A stretch of 64,000 bases of DNA from Anisakis pegreffii (Eukaryota > Nematoda > Chromadorea > Rhabditida > Anisakidae): the NCBI GenBank assembly GCA_035041965.1, contig JAPYMA010002560.1, forward strand, positions 1-64,000, written 5' to 3'. A model generated the notes under the pieces. That model searched no databases and was not told the DNA's origin. It saw only the letters and a program-made list of their open reading frames with translations. The position numbers and the translations under genes were made by a program. This document shows positions 40,101-47,537 of this stretch, piece by piece. Positions within the stretch are counted from its first letter, which is position 1; each line of letters opens with the position of its first letter.

Positions 40101-41249
40101 TGCCTCGAGTGTTTAGTTGCTTGGCGCGGAAGGGCGATGTATGGTGTTGAAAGCTTCCGTCCAGAAACAAATTTTGCATATCTAAATGCATATATGAAAC
40201 ATGCTCATGTAAAAGCCAATCTAATTTGCGCTTCTTTGATGCTTCCAAATACCTCTGATAAAGTCTAGTAATTACGAACATAGGAAAAACATGCCCGAAC
40301 TCATTTATGCCCCCCATATAAATCGGCTTCCCGGAACGAATTCAGTAGCGAAACCAACCTCGAATGTGTTTTGAAGGAGTCGAATGAGTTTTGCAGGACT
40401 GATCATGTATATTGGATTTATTATTTTTGGTAAAATTGTTCTGCTGAATATGTTCGTGATGTTGGTAATGTCAGAATTCGAAGCCCTCCGAAGTGATCCA
40501 AAAAATCAATCAAACGATTACGAGGCTCTTGATCATTTGGGCTCGAAGGTAAACCATCCCGTTGAATTGTTGCTGTTCGAGGAAGAAAATTTCTATTTTC
40601 AGTAATTTTGCTGAGTTGATTGGATACATATCACTCAGTGGAATATCTGATGAAAAACATCCAAGAAATTGATGGTTTTAATCGTTTGCTCTAGGCAAGA
40701 AATGATGTAATTTTGTGCTAAACTTTCGCTCACGTTTCATCCTTAACACTACTGTCAAAACACGGCTTTTAGAGGAATACAAGTGAATTCTAGAGTAAAC
40801 CTCTGAGACATTAACCAGTTCCCTCAATTCAACTGATCCCCGCCCAATCTCGTGGATTATGCGCGGATCGATGAACTTTTCCATGAGCATTATCAAGGAA
40901 AATAGCAAGTTCATTATTACGACAGTTTTATCTTACAATCAGAGGAATGCGTTTAATTCTGTGAAATTCAGGCATTGAAAATTTTCAAACGATACAGGCG
41001 TCACCACCTACCAAATATCGGCTTTCCGGATGCGCAGCATACATCACTGGCTTGTGATCAACTTGAGGCGAAGGTTAACCCGTCCTAAGTTCATTAGTCT
41101 AGCCATTCACTTTTCTCAATTTGATCAGCTCCAACGATATTCTTCGCCCATTTCAGATGGAGCTGTTAGGACGTTCACTGAACACACTCTGTTGGAATCT
41201 TCAATGGACGTACGATGTGAAACGACGTTCTGCGAAAAAAATTGCTTGA
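11669..41249 (+). CDS. lov-1: Polycystin-1/LOV-1-type receptor-channel protein, about 50 exons
   Basis: This is one gene of roughly 3,600 residues by my exon model. Polycystin-1 proteins are large membrane receptors that pair with the TRPP channel polycystin-2. In C. elegans LOV-1 acts with PKD-2 in male ciliated sensory neurons in mate finding. Domains in order are N-terminal exons, Ser/Thr mucin (13.9-20.2 kb), REJ-like (20.4-22.7), a long ectodomain, GPS (31.8), TM1 (32.3), PLAT (32.5-33.5), TM segments (33.8-35.9), TOP domain (36.2-37.5), S1-S6-like channel core (38.1-40.5) and tail (41.2). Most introns end in TTTCAG and most adjoining phases match. Unresolved points are the true start, 11.9-13.0 kb, 26.0-26.2 kb, 30.9-31.1 kb and 35.1-35.4 kb. 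Transposons occupy several introns and one N-terminal coding stretch. The gene symbol rests on domain order, and a paralogue cannot be excluded. Confidence 0.85.
12698..12961. mobile_element. Short hAT-like MITE (ends CAGTGGCGTG / CACGCCACTG)
   Basis: It is 264 bp with perfect 10-bp terminal inverted repeats of the CAGTGGCG type seen in hAT elements. The flanking octamers GCACGGTC (12690-12697) and GCATAATC (12962-12969) agree at 5 of 8 positions, as expected for an aged 8-bp target duplication. The middle is a long pyrimidine tract (TTCC, CTCTCT). There is no transposase. It lies between, and partly truncates, open N-terminal exons of the polycystin gene. A relative lies in reverse orientation near 61.74-61.94 kb. 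Confidence 0.75.
13494..13582 (+). CDS. lov-1: Small polycystin exon before the mucin exon
   Basis: It encodes about 30 residues, including 'KFLVITNDEEETTVS' and 'GLLRITFDK'. The acceptor is GTTTACAG and the donor AAG|GTGCCG. It starts with two bases, which fits an upstream donor at 13189 (phase 1), and ends in phase 0, joining directly to the exon at 13911. Function is unknown beyond the extracellular side of the protein. Confidence 0.7.
13911..18465 (+). CDS. lov-1: Giant Ser/Thr-rich mucin-like exon of the polycystin gene
   Basis: A single open exon of about 4.55 kb codes for about 1,518 residues after the acceptor GTTATAG|CAAGCT. The first ~60 residues are not mucin-like and include the basic run 'LKRRRRSL', a possible furin-type cleavage site. 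The rest is Ser, Thr, Pro, Glu and His rich, as in heavily O-glycosylated stalks and as known for the LOV-1 ectodomain. Three spaced Cys motifs recur early: 'ITKCWQP', 'IRIENCIPPTT' and 'IRIDYCLEPTT'. Tandem repeats lie at 14154-14327 and 17241-17438. I place the 3' end at 18465 (GGTG|GTTATA) because only this phase joins the next mucin exon at 19730; the nearby stronger-looking donor GTGAGC at 18474 does not. Long open frames in other frames and on the minus strand come from the biased composition. Confidence 0.88.
14154..14327 (+). repeat. 87-bp in-frame tandem duplication in the mucin exon
   Basis: Two 87-bp copies (14154-14240 and 14241-14327) appear identical or nearly so. Each encodes 29 residues that start 'TLTIRSTSVSTPPMTT'. 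The duplication keeps the reading frame and is recent by its lack of divergence. Confidence 0.92.
17241..17438 (+). repeat. Eleven-unit 18-bp minisatellite coding for (SESTPH)n
   Basis: Eleven 18-bp units TCAGAATCAACCCCTCAT are in frame. Nine encode SESTPH, one SKSTLH and one SESTLH. Near-perfect DNA identity, including at silent positions, indicates a young, probably length-polymorphic array. It adds closely spaced O-glycosylation sites and regularly spaced His. Confidence 0.97.
18557..19723. mobile_element. Non-autonomous hAT-like element in a polycystin intron
   Basis: About 1,167 bp bounded by inverted ends AGGGTTT(G/A)CA, with subterminal clusters of GGGATC/CCCGGGAT repeats at both ends. 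It is flanked by a perfect 8-bp direct repeat ATTCAGGT (18549-18556 and 19724-19731), the size made by hAT transposases. No transposase-like frame is present. The left end has two extra T bases before the inverted repeat. The target was the intron 3' end ATTCAG|GT, so both copies carry a potential splice acceptor. Confidence 0.85.
19730..20198 (+). CDS. lov-1: Second mucin-like exon of the polycystin gene
   Basis: It opens right after the acceptor CTATTCAG that forms part of the transposon target duplication. It reads 'GSGQFTTIEHRIP..' and then Ser/Thr/His/Glu-rich sequence like the preceding exon ('SSSTTSSSDS', 'YSTQSHSGSS'). The composition ends at 'FPYYIANTPIAGTKSTL', where the mucin stalk gives way to the folded ectodomain. 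It ends in phase 2 at AG|GTTGAT and joins the exon at 20446 to give 'LMFRCVPPCP'. Confidence 0.82.
20446..22704 (+). CDS. lov-1: REJ-like region of the polycystin gene (three exons)
   Basis: Exons are 20446-20665, 22160-22286 and 22529-22704, with matching phases (0 then 1). The protein contains 'CVPPCPRMRRTGVFKLTRG', then 'GGMCGVKPSVVTGFEEATAQ' followed by 'CIGWIDKDGVANYTFYE', and 'FEILVKITDRLGAQTGFITV'. This spacing (C..PS..T.F...C.GW.D.D...Y.F and a later V.V.D..G) resembles the REJ (receptor for egg jelly) domain of polycystin-1 proteins. That is homology by eye, so the name is tentative. The 1.5-kb first intron carries copies of the 0.8-kb hAT-type repeat. Confidence 0.7.
20770..20973. 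mobile_element. Short deleted copy of the CAGTGGTTCTCA hAT-type family
   Basis: The left end AAGTGGTTCTC (about 20770) and right end GAGAACCACTG (20973) match the termini of the 62.0-kb copy. The last ~100 bp match its right subterminal part (GCACGAAA..., CCAAATT.CCC.AAA..GGGTAAT). Most of the interior is missing. The flanking octamers TCCTTTGC and TCCTAGTC agree at 5 of 8 bases. Confidence 0.6.
20990..21619. mobile_element. Second, 5'-truncated copy of the same hAT-type family
   Basis: The interior from 'AAAAGCTATTGTCT' onward, including 'GAATGGATTCTCATTCTTTTC' and 'TGTAGCATATACT', runs parallel to the copies at 29.9 and 62.0 kb. It ends at ATGAGAACCACT (21619). No left terminus is seen. 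It abuts the short copy at 20770-20973, so this is a compound insertion in the intron before the exon at 22160. Confidence 0.8.
22967..25641 (+). CDS. lov-1: Polycystin ectodomain, exons between the REJ-like part and GAIN
   Basis: In-phase exons are 22967-23170, 23772-23900, 24132-24392, 24554-24637, 24927-25067, 25204-25356 and 25535-25641. Nearly all have phase 0 boundaries and TTTCAG/TGCAG/TACAG acceptors. The sequence contains alpha-helical stretches such as 'AINRIISLLNNRKYANEI' and 'NETALVHAMRRIL', many N-glycosylation sequons (NSS, NIS, NLT, NST, NVT), and then beta-rich segments. This fits the stretch between REJ and GPS in polycystin-1 relatives, which includes the start of the GAIN fold. 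No enzyme motif is visible. Confidence 0.75.
25792..31276 (+). CDS. lov-1: Polycystin ectodomain, second half up to the GPS exons
   Basis: Exons with good support are 25792 to about 26030, about 26150-26339, 26519-26647, 26769-26982, 27162-27283, 27522-27672, 28204-28446, 29057-29137, 29291-29377, 29709-29803, 30784 to about 30936 and 31099-31276. Recognisable pieces include 'SILNVNSQKKAIGMLHNLN', 'DGYEAVANPLPDDEKNALDN' and 'CVYSRVTNALWPIEITKSM'. The last exon, 'FIEFRKKYGVPQNIQIWVFV', resembles the beta-strand part of a GAIN domain. Two joins are unresolved: the donor before 'SGSLTQPPMFYDVNT' (about 26.05-26.15 kb) and the region 30937-31098, where a small exon 'SMKWSEQLQREREHAKDL' may be used. 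Confidence 0.65.
29917..30757. mobile_element. Full-length but diverged copy of the 0.8-kb hAT-type family
   Basis: It begins CGGTATTTTTCAC (the family start is CAGTGGTTCTCAC) and ends GAGTGCCACTG, with the interior parallel to the 62.0-kb copy throughout, 841 bp. The flanking octamers ATTTACGC and ACCTACGT agree at 5 of 8 positions. It lies wholly inside the polycystin intron 29804-30783 and has no transposase. Confidence 0.85.
31392..31922 (+). CDS. lov-1: GAIN C-terminus and GPS motif of the polycystin gene
   Basis: Exons 31392-31642 and 31794-31922 join in phase 0. The first ends 'VLTKGCYYFSSEYSTFTN', the usual Cys-aromatic block before a GPS. The second carries 'ELVQCLAYHLTPFSVGLF', matching the GPS tail C.C.HLT.F. 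The His-Leu|Thr autoproteolysis tripeptide is intact, but the second Cys of the C.C pair is replaced (C-L-A-Y). The protein could therefore still self-cleave just outside the membrane into extracellular and membrane parts, though disulfide bonding would differ. Confidence 0.88.
32269..33505 (+). CDS. lov-1: First transmembrane segment and PLAT domain exons
   Basis: Exons are 32269-32367, 32520-32621, 32717-32838 and 33127-33505, with phases 0, 0, 2 and 0. The first is a hydrophobic span, 'VLIILITFTVFMAIVGWFAF'. The PLAT (LH2) beta-sandwich follows: 'YKYLIAVETGYCMFATTDSK', 'VYFNLIGGKG', 'FRWGTTERFLMTTDW', 'PLGTLASIRVWTDESGQG', 'SWYCDRIIIKDLQTNEIFYF', 'HIGNWFG'. In polycystin-1 proteins PLAT sits on the cytoplasmic side between TM1 and TM2 and binds lipid and calcium in a regulated way. 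The end of the last exon (donor TCA|GTAATT) was chosen by phase; it adds a Cys-rich extension that I cannot verify. Confidence 0.9.
33593..35958 (+). CDS. lov-1: Transmembrane segments 2-6 of the polycystin gene
   Basis: Exons are 33593-33701, 33814-33986, 34134-34201, 34339-34597, 34839-34941, 34988 to about 35124, 35359-35458 and 35853-35958. Membrane spans include 'AFNVYLAILIAMLCNLMIAY', 'FLLGFVFSCCCIPTTLLIPY', 'FIAFVIFLAIMSFAFGYYC', 'MITILFWIFLTEPVK' and 'IIVVFLSVTVCLGMAF'. 'HLAYWNMFTGGGVLTRLRF' and 'FLTEPVK' match conserved polycystin-1 positions (H.W.S.F.R....TR.QR and the LTQP(V/L)K block). A charged cytoplasmic loop with 'ELSRKRKNGK' and 'KVVKLQGLR' precedes the sixth span. The short exon around 35300-35336 is doubtful because it would need a 22-base intron. 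Confidence 0.8.
36166..37506 (+). CDS. lov-1: Polycystin (TOP) extracellular domain exons
   Basis: Exons are 36166-36262, 36557-36621, 36774-36895, 37015-37118 and 37280-37506, all in phase (1, 0, 2, 1, 0). Conserved polycystin-domain landmarks appear in order: 'FWDYML', 'TWYDGKPAWGMRGFLNDK', 'GYGILRQVRSVKNTNC', 'YSVGWKKAIEVG', 'AGGYVQTLNG', 'NQSWIDVGTRAVFIEFSAYN', 'AQTNLFAVIQLMLEMPPYG'. In TRPP channels this domain lies between S1 and S2, forms the extracellular lid and mediates subunit assembly. It is close to the family in length and in every major block. Confidence 0.93.
38059..41249 (+). CDS. lov-1: S2-S6 channel core and C-terminal tail of the polycystin gene
   Basis: Exons are 38059-38211, 38677-38836, 38959-39091, 39271-39503, 40397-40548, 40972-41073 and 41157-41249 (stop TGA), all in phase. 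They encode 'FETTYIIFCLAVAFKEIIRI', 'FWNYIDLAITVCALASLYLY', 'FIQLLSAVVFLTCMKLNNVL', 'RFNRRIGLF', a pore helix 'FTGFKTSIVSLLGRLQATEV', and S6 'IMYIGFIIFGKIVLLNMFV'. The order matches the TRPP fold. At the filter the family LGD reads LGR, and S6 carries a Lys. The tail 'DQLEAK|MELLGRSLNTL' has Leu heptads suggesting a short coiled coil, the element polycystins use for pairing. The penultimate intron choice (AAG|GTTAAC) is inferred; reading through would stop four codons later. Confidence 0.88.
39570..40376. other. Unusual AT-rich insert in the intron before S6
   Basis: The 893-bp intron 39504-40396 holds AAT/TAA-rich tracts and local palindromes such as 'TCGTACAA..TTGTACAA'. Imperfect inverted ends CCGCGTTCCGG (about 39577) and CCCGGAACGAA (about 40330) suggest a transposable element. 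An open minus-strand frame at 40060-40317 is Lys/Leu/His rich and unlike anything I recognise. No target duplication could be fixed. Confidence 0.35.
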
Positions 41250-43655
41250 TTTTGCGAGTAGAGCAGTGTTTCATGAGTCTGTCGCATCAGCACCTATTTT
41301 ATTGGTTACCACCAGCCCAAATACTTATATCAGTCAGCAATATTCGCTTCGACTCCACATACTTGTCGTATTTTGAACAAATCCAAAATCGCTGCGGCTT
41401 TCATGGCATTATCGGAACTGTACCTACTGGACTCTGGATATCCGTTATGCACGAATGATCTGATAAAATCATTGCATCATTGAGTTTAATAACAATTTTA
41501 GACTTTCGTTTATTTCTTAATCAAATTCCTATCAAATTCCTATCAACGAGACTTAATTTATTGCCGACAATTTTGTCGTGCGTCCATTTCAAAAAAATTA
41601 TGACAATTTTACACTGCATCGTTATGACTTGAAAATGATTTGCATCAGATAGGCATGTATGATATGAGTTATGCTTTGAAGACCATTGTAAATTAATGCA
41701 TATAGTTAGTGAGTGAGTATAATATAAAGAAGTGAACCGGAATTCTGGTGAATTGTCGCATTCGCCGAATGCAGGATGAATTCAATGCTGCTGCCTTCTC
41801 TCCCCAAACCAGCAGCAGCATGAAATGCAACTTGAGCCCTCTCTTTTTCTGTTTGTCCATTTTCATCGTAAATAATCTTTTATTTGTTTAACATTTATCC
41901 ATTTAGCGAACAAATTGCATCAATAAAATAAATTACCTTTCAATGGATCGCGATCTGTGTTATAATTCTTTTTTTTGCTTTGGTAAACATTTAAAATACA
42001 ATTTGAACATTGTAAACAACCGGAAATTTCGATCATTCGTTTGTTTTGTTGTTGGCCAGCCTTTCACTCCTATTCAACGCAATTCGAAGCAATCCTACCT
42101 GTAATTCACTATCAGCTCCGCAGTTGAACGTTTCAGTAATGTGAGCACAGAGATTCACTCTCGTTGATCCATCCCATAATGATCAGTGTCAGTTTTCGAT
42201 ATTGCTCAGGGCAGTTTCATGGGATCAATTGCCTGTTGCAGGCGATCATTTCATTTCGAATCGATCACATTCTGGTCATTCGTTCTTATCAATTAGCCAC
42301 AAATTAGCCATTAAAAAAGTCGGAGTTGAGTGAGCATGAGTAAGAAAAATTATTCGTTATGTGGTCCAAATTATTCATGCATTTTATTGACGTATTCAAT
42401 TAGTTGTGAATGCTTATTGCTCCTCTCAAGTGTTGCGCCATCTATCCTAGAAACTCGTTCTAATACTATGACGCAGGAACTAGATTTTGAACGGCCTAAT
42501 CGTACTGTGAACTGGAGTGGACGATGGATGCTGAATAAGGCAAATATTTGAAAACTTTAACGGTAGCGGAATGAAGTTAACGAATTGGATGTAACACTGA
42601 AGTGCAATTGAAATTCTTCTATTGTACTGATGCAGTCTGCTTCCGGTTGTGGTGATCATTCATAAACAGAACATCTATCAATTATACCATTAAGCGTGTG
42701 CCTAAGTGGCTGTTTTTAGGTTTTCATTCATTAGGAGTGTTGGATTCGAATTGTTTCCGTCGTACACGTCAATCAGTTCATTCAAGACGAAATTCAACCA
42801 CCATCTAAGTGATGTTCTCAACTAATCTGTTGTTCAGCTCTCAGTAGTTTGGGATTCACCTAGACTAAGCATGCATTAAGTGAATTCGCTTGATCTGAAT
42901 CGATCAGATTCGTGAACCTTAACAAGTTGATTTGAGGCATCACTTTGACCATAAGAACGTGTGGTGCATATCACTTAATAATGATGTTCCTAGTGAACAA
43001 TGTCATTGAAAATGTTGACAAATATTACGATTACATTAGTTTATTTTCACTGAAGTGAGCAGTCCCATTTCCTTTCATCCATCGCAATAGCACTTCTTTT
43101 TCAAGTCTTATGTGTTACCCGCATCATCGCTGAATGTAAAAATTCGTTGAGAGTAGAATGAAAGCCATATTTCCCTTGAAGTTGCTTCCTTTATGAATTT
43201 CGTGATCTGTTCCATTCATAAGAATGAAACATCATGAAATTCAATTTCTGAGCTGTTCTCTTCGACTAAGAAAATGAAGATAACGACCGGTAAACATTTA
43301 CCTCAAAACCAGATCTGGCCCATGAAATGAATGAATGGTTTCTGGTCAAAGTGTTCTTTCTGAATCGGAGGAACCAGTTGTGTAGCTATTAATAAATACG
43401 TGAACAGCTTTCTTGTTGCGAAGCGTGATCCCAGTCATAAAATGAAACACTCAAAGAATTAGGTAGATCAAGTATTAATGTAGTATTTATTGACAAAGTA
43501 TTACCTGCGCAATTAGAGATGGTTTTTTACTCAAAGAATTTACACATTTGGAACCTTCGATAAAATTTTTGAACGCCAATCGCGTAGAAAAACTACTTCT
43601 TTGAGTAGGAGGAATATACAGTTTACTAATTGGACTTCACTTTCAAACAATCGAT
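41250..43655. other. No recognised gene; 3' flank of the polycystin gene
   Basis: Possible poly(A) signal AATAAA at 41922-41927, some 670 bp after the stop codon. The rest is AT-rich with only short frames. Confidence 0.45.
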
Positions 43656-43801
43656 TAGTGATGGTAACCGACCGACGTCCTAACCTCGGATTCCGACTGG
43701 AGAATTTTGAAGTTCGGTCGGAATGCTTAATTTCGGAACTTCAAATTGTATGTTCGGTTGGATTGTTACCAAACCGACATTTCGCTCAGATACCATCACT
43801 A
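43656..43801. mobile_element. 146-bp foldback MITE with TA ends
   Basis: TAGTGATGGTA (43656-43666) is exactly mirrored by TACCATCACTA (43791-43801), and inner segments also pair (GGTAACCGACCGACGT with CGGTTTGGTAACAA; TTTGAAGTTCGG with CGGAACTTCAAA). If the outer TA is a target duplication, the inverted repeats are GTGATGGTA, as in small Tc1/mariner-type MITEs. A possible relative lies at 56274-56405. Confidence 0.7.
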
Positions 43802-44770
43802 TAGTCAATGTTTCAGTTCATACGGCTGATTAATACTTCCTCGGTATTCTGGAACGGTTTTCCCATTACCATTGCTTTTCTTCTATGATAACACACGGAA
43901 TGCTTGTATGAATAGCCTCTGTTTATTGACACGTCTCCTTGGTTTGATATCTAAAAGTAAATGCTAGATGGTTGAATTCCTTCATGAAATGAGCGTTGAT
44001 TACAACTTTCGTGTGGGGCATTTTGCAAATTTCAACTGAATGAAAGCAATGTAATGTGTTTTCGCTTGCAGGAGAAGTCATACTTACTTTTTCATATCGA
44101 CATCAAAGTAGTGTTTCCGCAAGATAATGTTTCAATGCTTACGACTTATGAAATCAAACAAATATTCGTGAAGAATATTCATTTTTTCATAAATTTCGCT
44201 TTCTTTTAGGAACTCGTGAAAAAATTCATTTCCTTTGTAATTACTTAGAACGGCGTAATGATCGACCCTTGTTATTGATAAACGCGTCATCGCATTCTGT
44301 AAGCAAAGCCATTCTAATCGACTATATCTCTTGTCATTGCTGTCACGTTAACCTATCTGGATGATAGGTGAGTGAATACGGCTTTGTTATGGCAGAATTC
44401 AATTTTCTGTTCCAATATTCTAGTTCAGAGTTACACTGCAAGACTTTTTGGATTACGGATAGTTCAGCATGGCTTCATTAAATGCTTAGCAACAGAAAAC
44501 GTTATGCGGTTGAGAAGCTTTTTAATTGAATCCGGAAACTTCTCCAGGTGTACAGATATTGACTGTAATATCTCCGCATGGAATTATTCTCGTTTATTTC
44601 TTCAACATGTTGATCAAAATGATGTACATCGATAGAGATGAAAGAATGTTCAGAAATAGAGAGCTTTCTAACCAATACATAAATAATTGTACTAATTGTT
44701 GTAAAGAACTAGCCAAAACAATTGAATCGCATGAACGAAAATTGGATAATGTTGAAATAATGAAGTAGTT
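43802..44770. other. No gene identified; upstream of the first Gly/Cys gene
   Basis: AT-rich with two overlapping short frames (44372-44635 and 44526-44768) that lack recognisable similarity. A frame ending 'CKELAKTIESHERKLDNVE' could be an exon but is unsupported. Confidence 0.4.
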
Positions 44771-44780
44771 TCAGTGCGAA

Positions 44781-45428
44781 ATGGCTTTCAAGTACTTATT
44801 GTTTATACTGAGTCTGAGCACACTGACGGACGCATTCTTTGGTGGTGGTGGATGTGGCTGCGGCGCACCAAGAATGTGCGCACCGATGTTACCACCTCTT
44901 TGTATGCCACGACTCCATTGTGGTGGATGTGGTGGTGGAGGTATGGGATGTGGCATGGGTTGTGGTGGACTCGGTGGTGGGATGGGCTGTGGACTGGGAG
45001 GTGGGGGAGGTTTGGGATGCGGTGGTGGAGGTATGCGGTGTTGTGGCGGAGGGATGGGGATGGGATGTGGCGGTGGTATGCCACTGTTGGGAGGATTACT
45101 AGGAGGATTAGGAGGACTTGGAAGCGGTTGTGGAATGGGCTGTGGCCTAGGAGGTGGTGGAGGTCTAGGATGTGGTGGCGGAGGTATGGGATGTGGCATG
45201 GGTTGTGGTGGGCTGGGTGGTGGGATGGGCTGTGGACTGGGAGGTGGTGGAGGTCTAGGTTGTGGTGGTGGAGGTATGCGGTGTTGTGGCGGAGGGATGG
45301 GGATGGGATGTGGTGGTGGTATGCCACTGTTGGGAGGATTACTAGGAGGATTAGGAGGACTTGGAGGCGGTTGTGGAATGGGATGTGGCAGCGGTGGTGG
45401 TTGCTGCAGGCGGACTTGTTGCTGCTGA
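44781..45428 (+). CDS. Secreted Gly/Cys-rich repeat protein 1
   Basis: 215 residues. The N-terminus 'MAFKYLLFILSLSTLTDAFF' is a good signal peptide with a likely cut after TDA. The mature protein is mostly Gly, Cys, Met and Leu in motifs GMGCG, GLGCGGGG and MRCCGGG, ending 'CRRTCCC'. An 81-residue (243-bp) block is duplicated in tandem. The ATG follows the acceptor AGTTTCAG by six bases, so the mRNA is probably trans-spliced or has a 5' UTR intron. The composition suggests a disulfide-linked extracellular structural protein (cuticle, eggshell or secretion), an inference with no named domain. A similar gene lies 2.1 kb downstream on the same strand. Confidence 0.85.
   Translation: MAFKYLLFILSLSTLTDAFFGGGGCGCGAPRMCAPMLPPLCMPRLHCGGCGGGGMGCGMGCGGLGGGMGCGLGGGGGLGCGGGGMRCCGGGMGMGCGGGMPLLGGLLGGLGGLGSGCGMGCGLGGGGGLGCGGGGMGCGMGCGGLGGGMGCGLGGGGGLGCGGGGMRCCGGGMGMGCGGGMPLLGGLLGGLGGLGGGCGMGCGSGGGCCRRTCCC
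44941..45426 (+). repeat. 243-bp tandem duplication inside Gly/Cys gene 1
   Basis: The block beginning GTATGGGATGTGGCATGGG at 44941 recurs at 45184 with few differences. It encodes the repeated 81-residue GMGCGMGCGGLGGGM... module including 'MPLLGGLLGGLGGL'. Copy 2 diverges at its end into the Cys-rich C-terminus. Confidence 0.88.
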
Positions 45429-45538
45429 CACGATTGATTAATTACGGTGAGCAATATACTGCGTATCTATTAAACTTGTTTCGATTATCGCATTATTATG
45501 CTCACTCAGTAACACATGATAGTGATGTAACATTAATG

Positions 45539-45544
45539 AATAAA
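45539..45544 (+). terminator. Poly(A) signal AATAAA of Gly/Cys gene 1
   Basis: Canonical AATAAA lies 111 bp after the stop codon. A donor-like GTGAGC at about 45448 could mark a 3' UTR intron. Confidence 0.6.
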
Positions 45545-47530
45545 ATATTACGGATCTTGCATATTATCAGGTCTGATCCTTCTATTATCATCTTACTGTC
45601 GTGGAAAGTACAGTTTGCAAAACGTCAATAATCCAATTCATTGCTCTCATTGATCTGTATGTAAAAGCAGATCATAGCAGAAATTGATTTGCATTGCAAT
45701 TAATAGAATAATGAGTGTTGAACGTTCCAGTTCATTTAAATAAGTTTGCGTGGCTCTCACTGAAGAGAGACTCGTCCAAAACGATCGTTTGTTCATTTCC
45801 GAGAATTGCTCACACATTGGACTGATGCCTTCAGAAACATGGCATGTATCCACCTCATGTCAGATAATCCTCCCTAATCATTATGTGCATAATTTGATTA
45901 ATGCGAACAATGTTTTCAGATTATCTGTATTATACTGCTTGTAATATTGTCATTCGTTGATCGCGCATAAAAGAATCTTGATGAGTAACCACTGCAAGAC
46001 GATGATACGGCCACAATGAAACGATTGCGATCAGTAAGCTCAATAACGTTTACGACATATCTCATCTGCAACTTTCAATTGATTCTTTTCGATGTTAATT
46101 TCACTGACATTATTACTGTTCATCATGCTTATTTGTCAATAATATATTTTCCTATTGTGTTTCGTTCCATGATATTCAATAAAAACTCATCATAATAAAT
46201 AGTAATGTGTGTGTCGATCATCACGAAATACGAGATCAGAATGGCAAAAACGCGATTCGAGCGTTTTGTATGGGTCACTGAAGATTGAACGGTAGCGGCG
46301 GATATCATGACATATTAAAGTCGGCCGTGATTAACGTGAAGGTTCATGAAGAAACGTGCGATGAACAGAAACGGAATGTAATACGTAATTGAACCATGAA
46401 AACGGTACAGTGAAATGAATGAAATGGAGAGTTCATCAGCAGAGAAGTGACGATGCCGGCGAGCTGCAAGAATCCTTCTCAATCGGAACTACCGCATTGG
46501 AATGTGAAGGTAGTTCACTTTTGTGCATTTCAACCGCAATGGTTTCGTTTTCAGATTACAAAAATAACGCATTTATGCAAATAAGACTGCCTAAGAGATA
46601 ATGCCGCATGTGATTGTGTGACTTAATACAGATCATAATAAATCGCAATAACTGGTACGGATTCGATCGCTCGACAAATGAACGTCATCGTCCTTCATCT
46701 TTGAATGTCAGGTGTATATGTTTGTGTGCAACATTTTATGCTCTAACTGCCTCAGGCGGTTTAAGTGTTCCGTTGGCCAAATGAATAATGATGATTAGGA
46801 TTCTGCATGCTTTCGGAACATTCACAATCGGCTTGTTGTGAATCAGCAGCTCAGCCGACTATATAAACCAAAATCCACACCGTGAAAGGACCACTCTTAT
46901 GCATTTGTTGATTTGTCTTTCATCTGCTGTTTCCCACTGCTTGAGGCATTTCAATTGCTTATTGTTACTTATAATCATTTTGCTCGCCCCAACTTGACTC
47001 GAAGCTTTCCGCTCTATCAAGATGTATATCACTGATTTGTTTATTATACAATAGCAATTGGGGTATCAGATTACTTAAATTAGGAATAGTGAAAAATTCT
47101 AAGGGTTACTTAGGGGCTTTTAGAGGATGGGGTTACATAAATTTTACGAATAGTGAAGATAATGCACAAATTTAGAGTATAATTCGAGCGTCAACTTGTT
47201 CGTCATCATAATCTCGGTAGAACTTCGCAAAATGGTTCAAGCACACCTGAAAATCGTGTGAATGTCGCGCTCTGTTGTTCAGACATCTTAGGAACGTTAC
47301 TAACTATTGCTCTCATAATCAGCGATAACTGCTAACAATTAATGCAAACTGCTTATACGAGCATATAGCACCTAAGCAGTCGCGTAATGAGCAATTTGTA
47401 ATGAGCCTTAGTGTTAGTTTTTCAGTCAGTGTTTCCGTGAAGCGATTGAATTAGCCAGCATTCAACTGGGCAAAGAATGTTGTCGTGATTTATTGTTGAA
47501 CGTTGATAATTCTTTGTTAGATCAATGCCA
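45545..47530. other. Intergenic between the two Gly/Cys genes
   Basis: No supported exon or RNA gene. It should contain the promoter of the second Gly/Cys gene. No clear copy of the 50-54 kb promoter-like module was found, only scattered short matches near 47.38-47.45 kb. Confidence 0.45.
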
Positions 47531-47537
47531 CTTTCAG

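Noticed and set aside
41030..41458. 142-codon frame at the 3' end of the polycystin gene
   Set aside because: It is out of phase with the S6 exon. The spliced frame gives a coiled-coil-like tail with a stop at 41247-41249.
44771..45454. 227-codon Pro-rich minus-strand frame and Trp/Arg-rich plus frame over the Gly/Cys gene
   Set aside because: They are the shadows of Gly codons (GGN read as CCN or shifted). The Gly/Cys frame has a signal peptide, acceptor and poly(A) signal.
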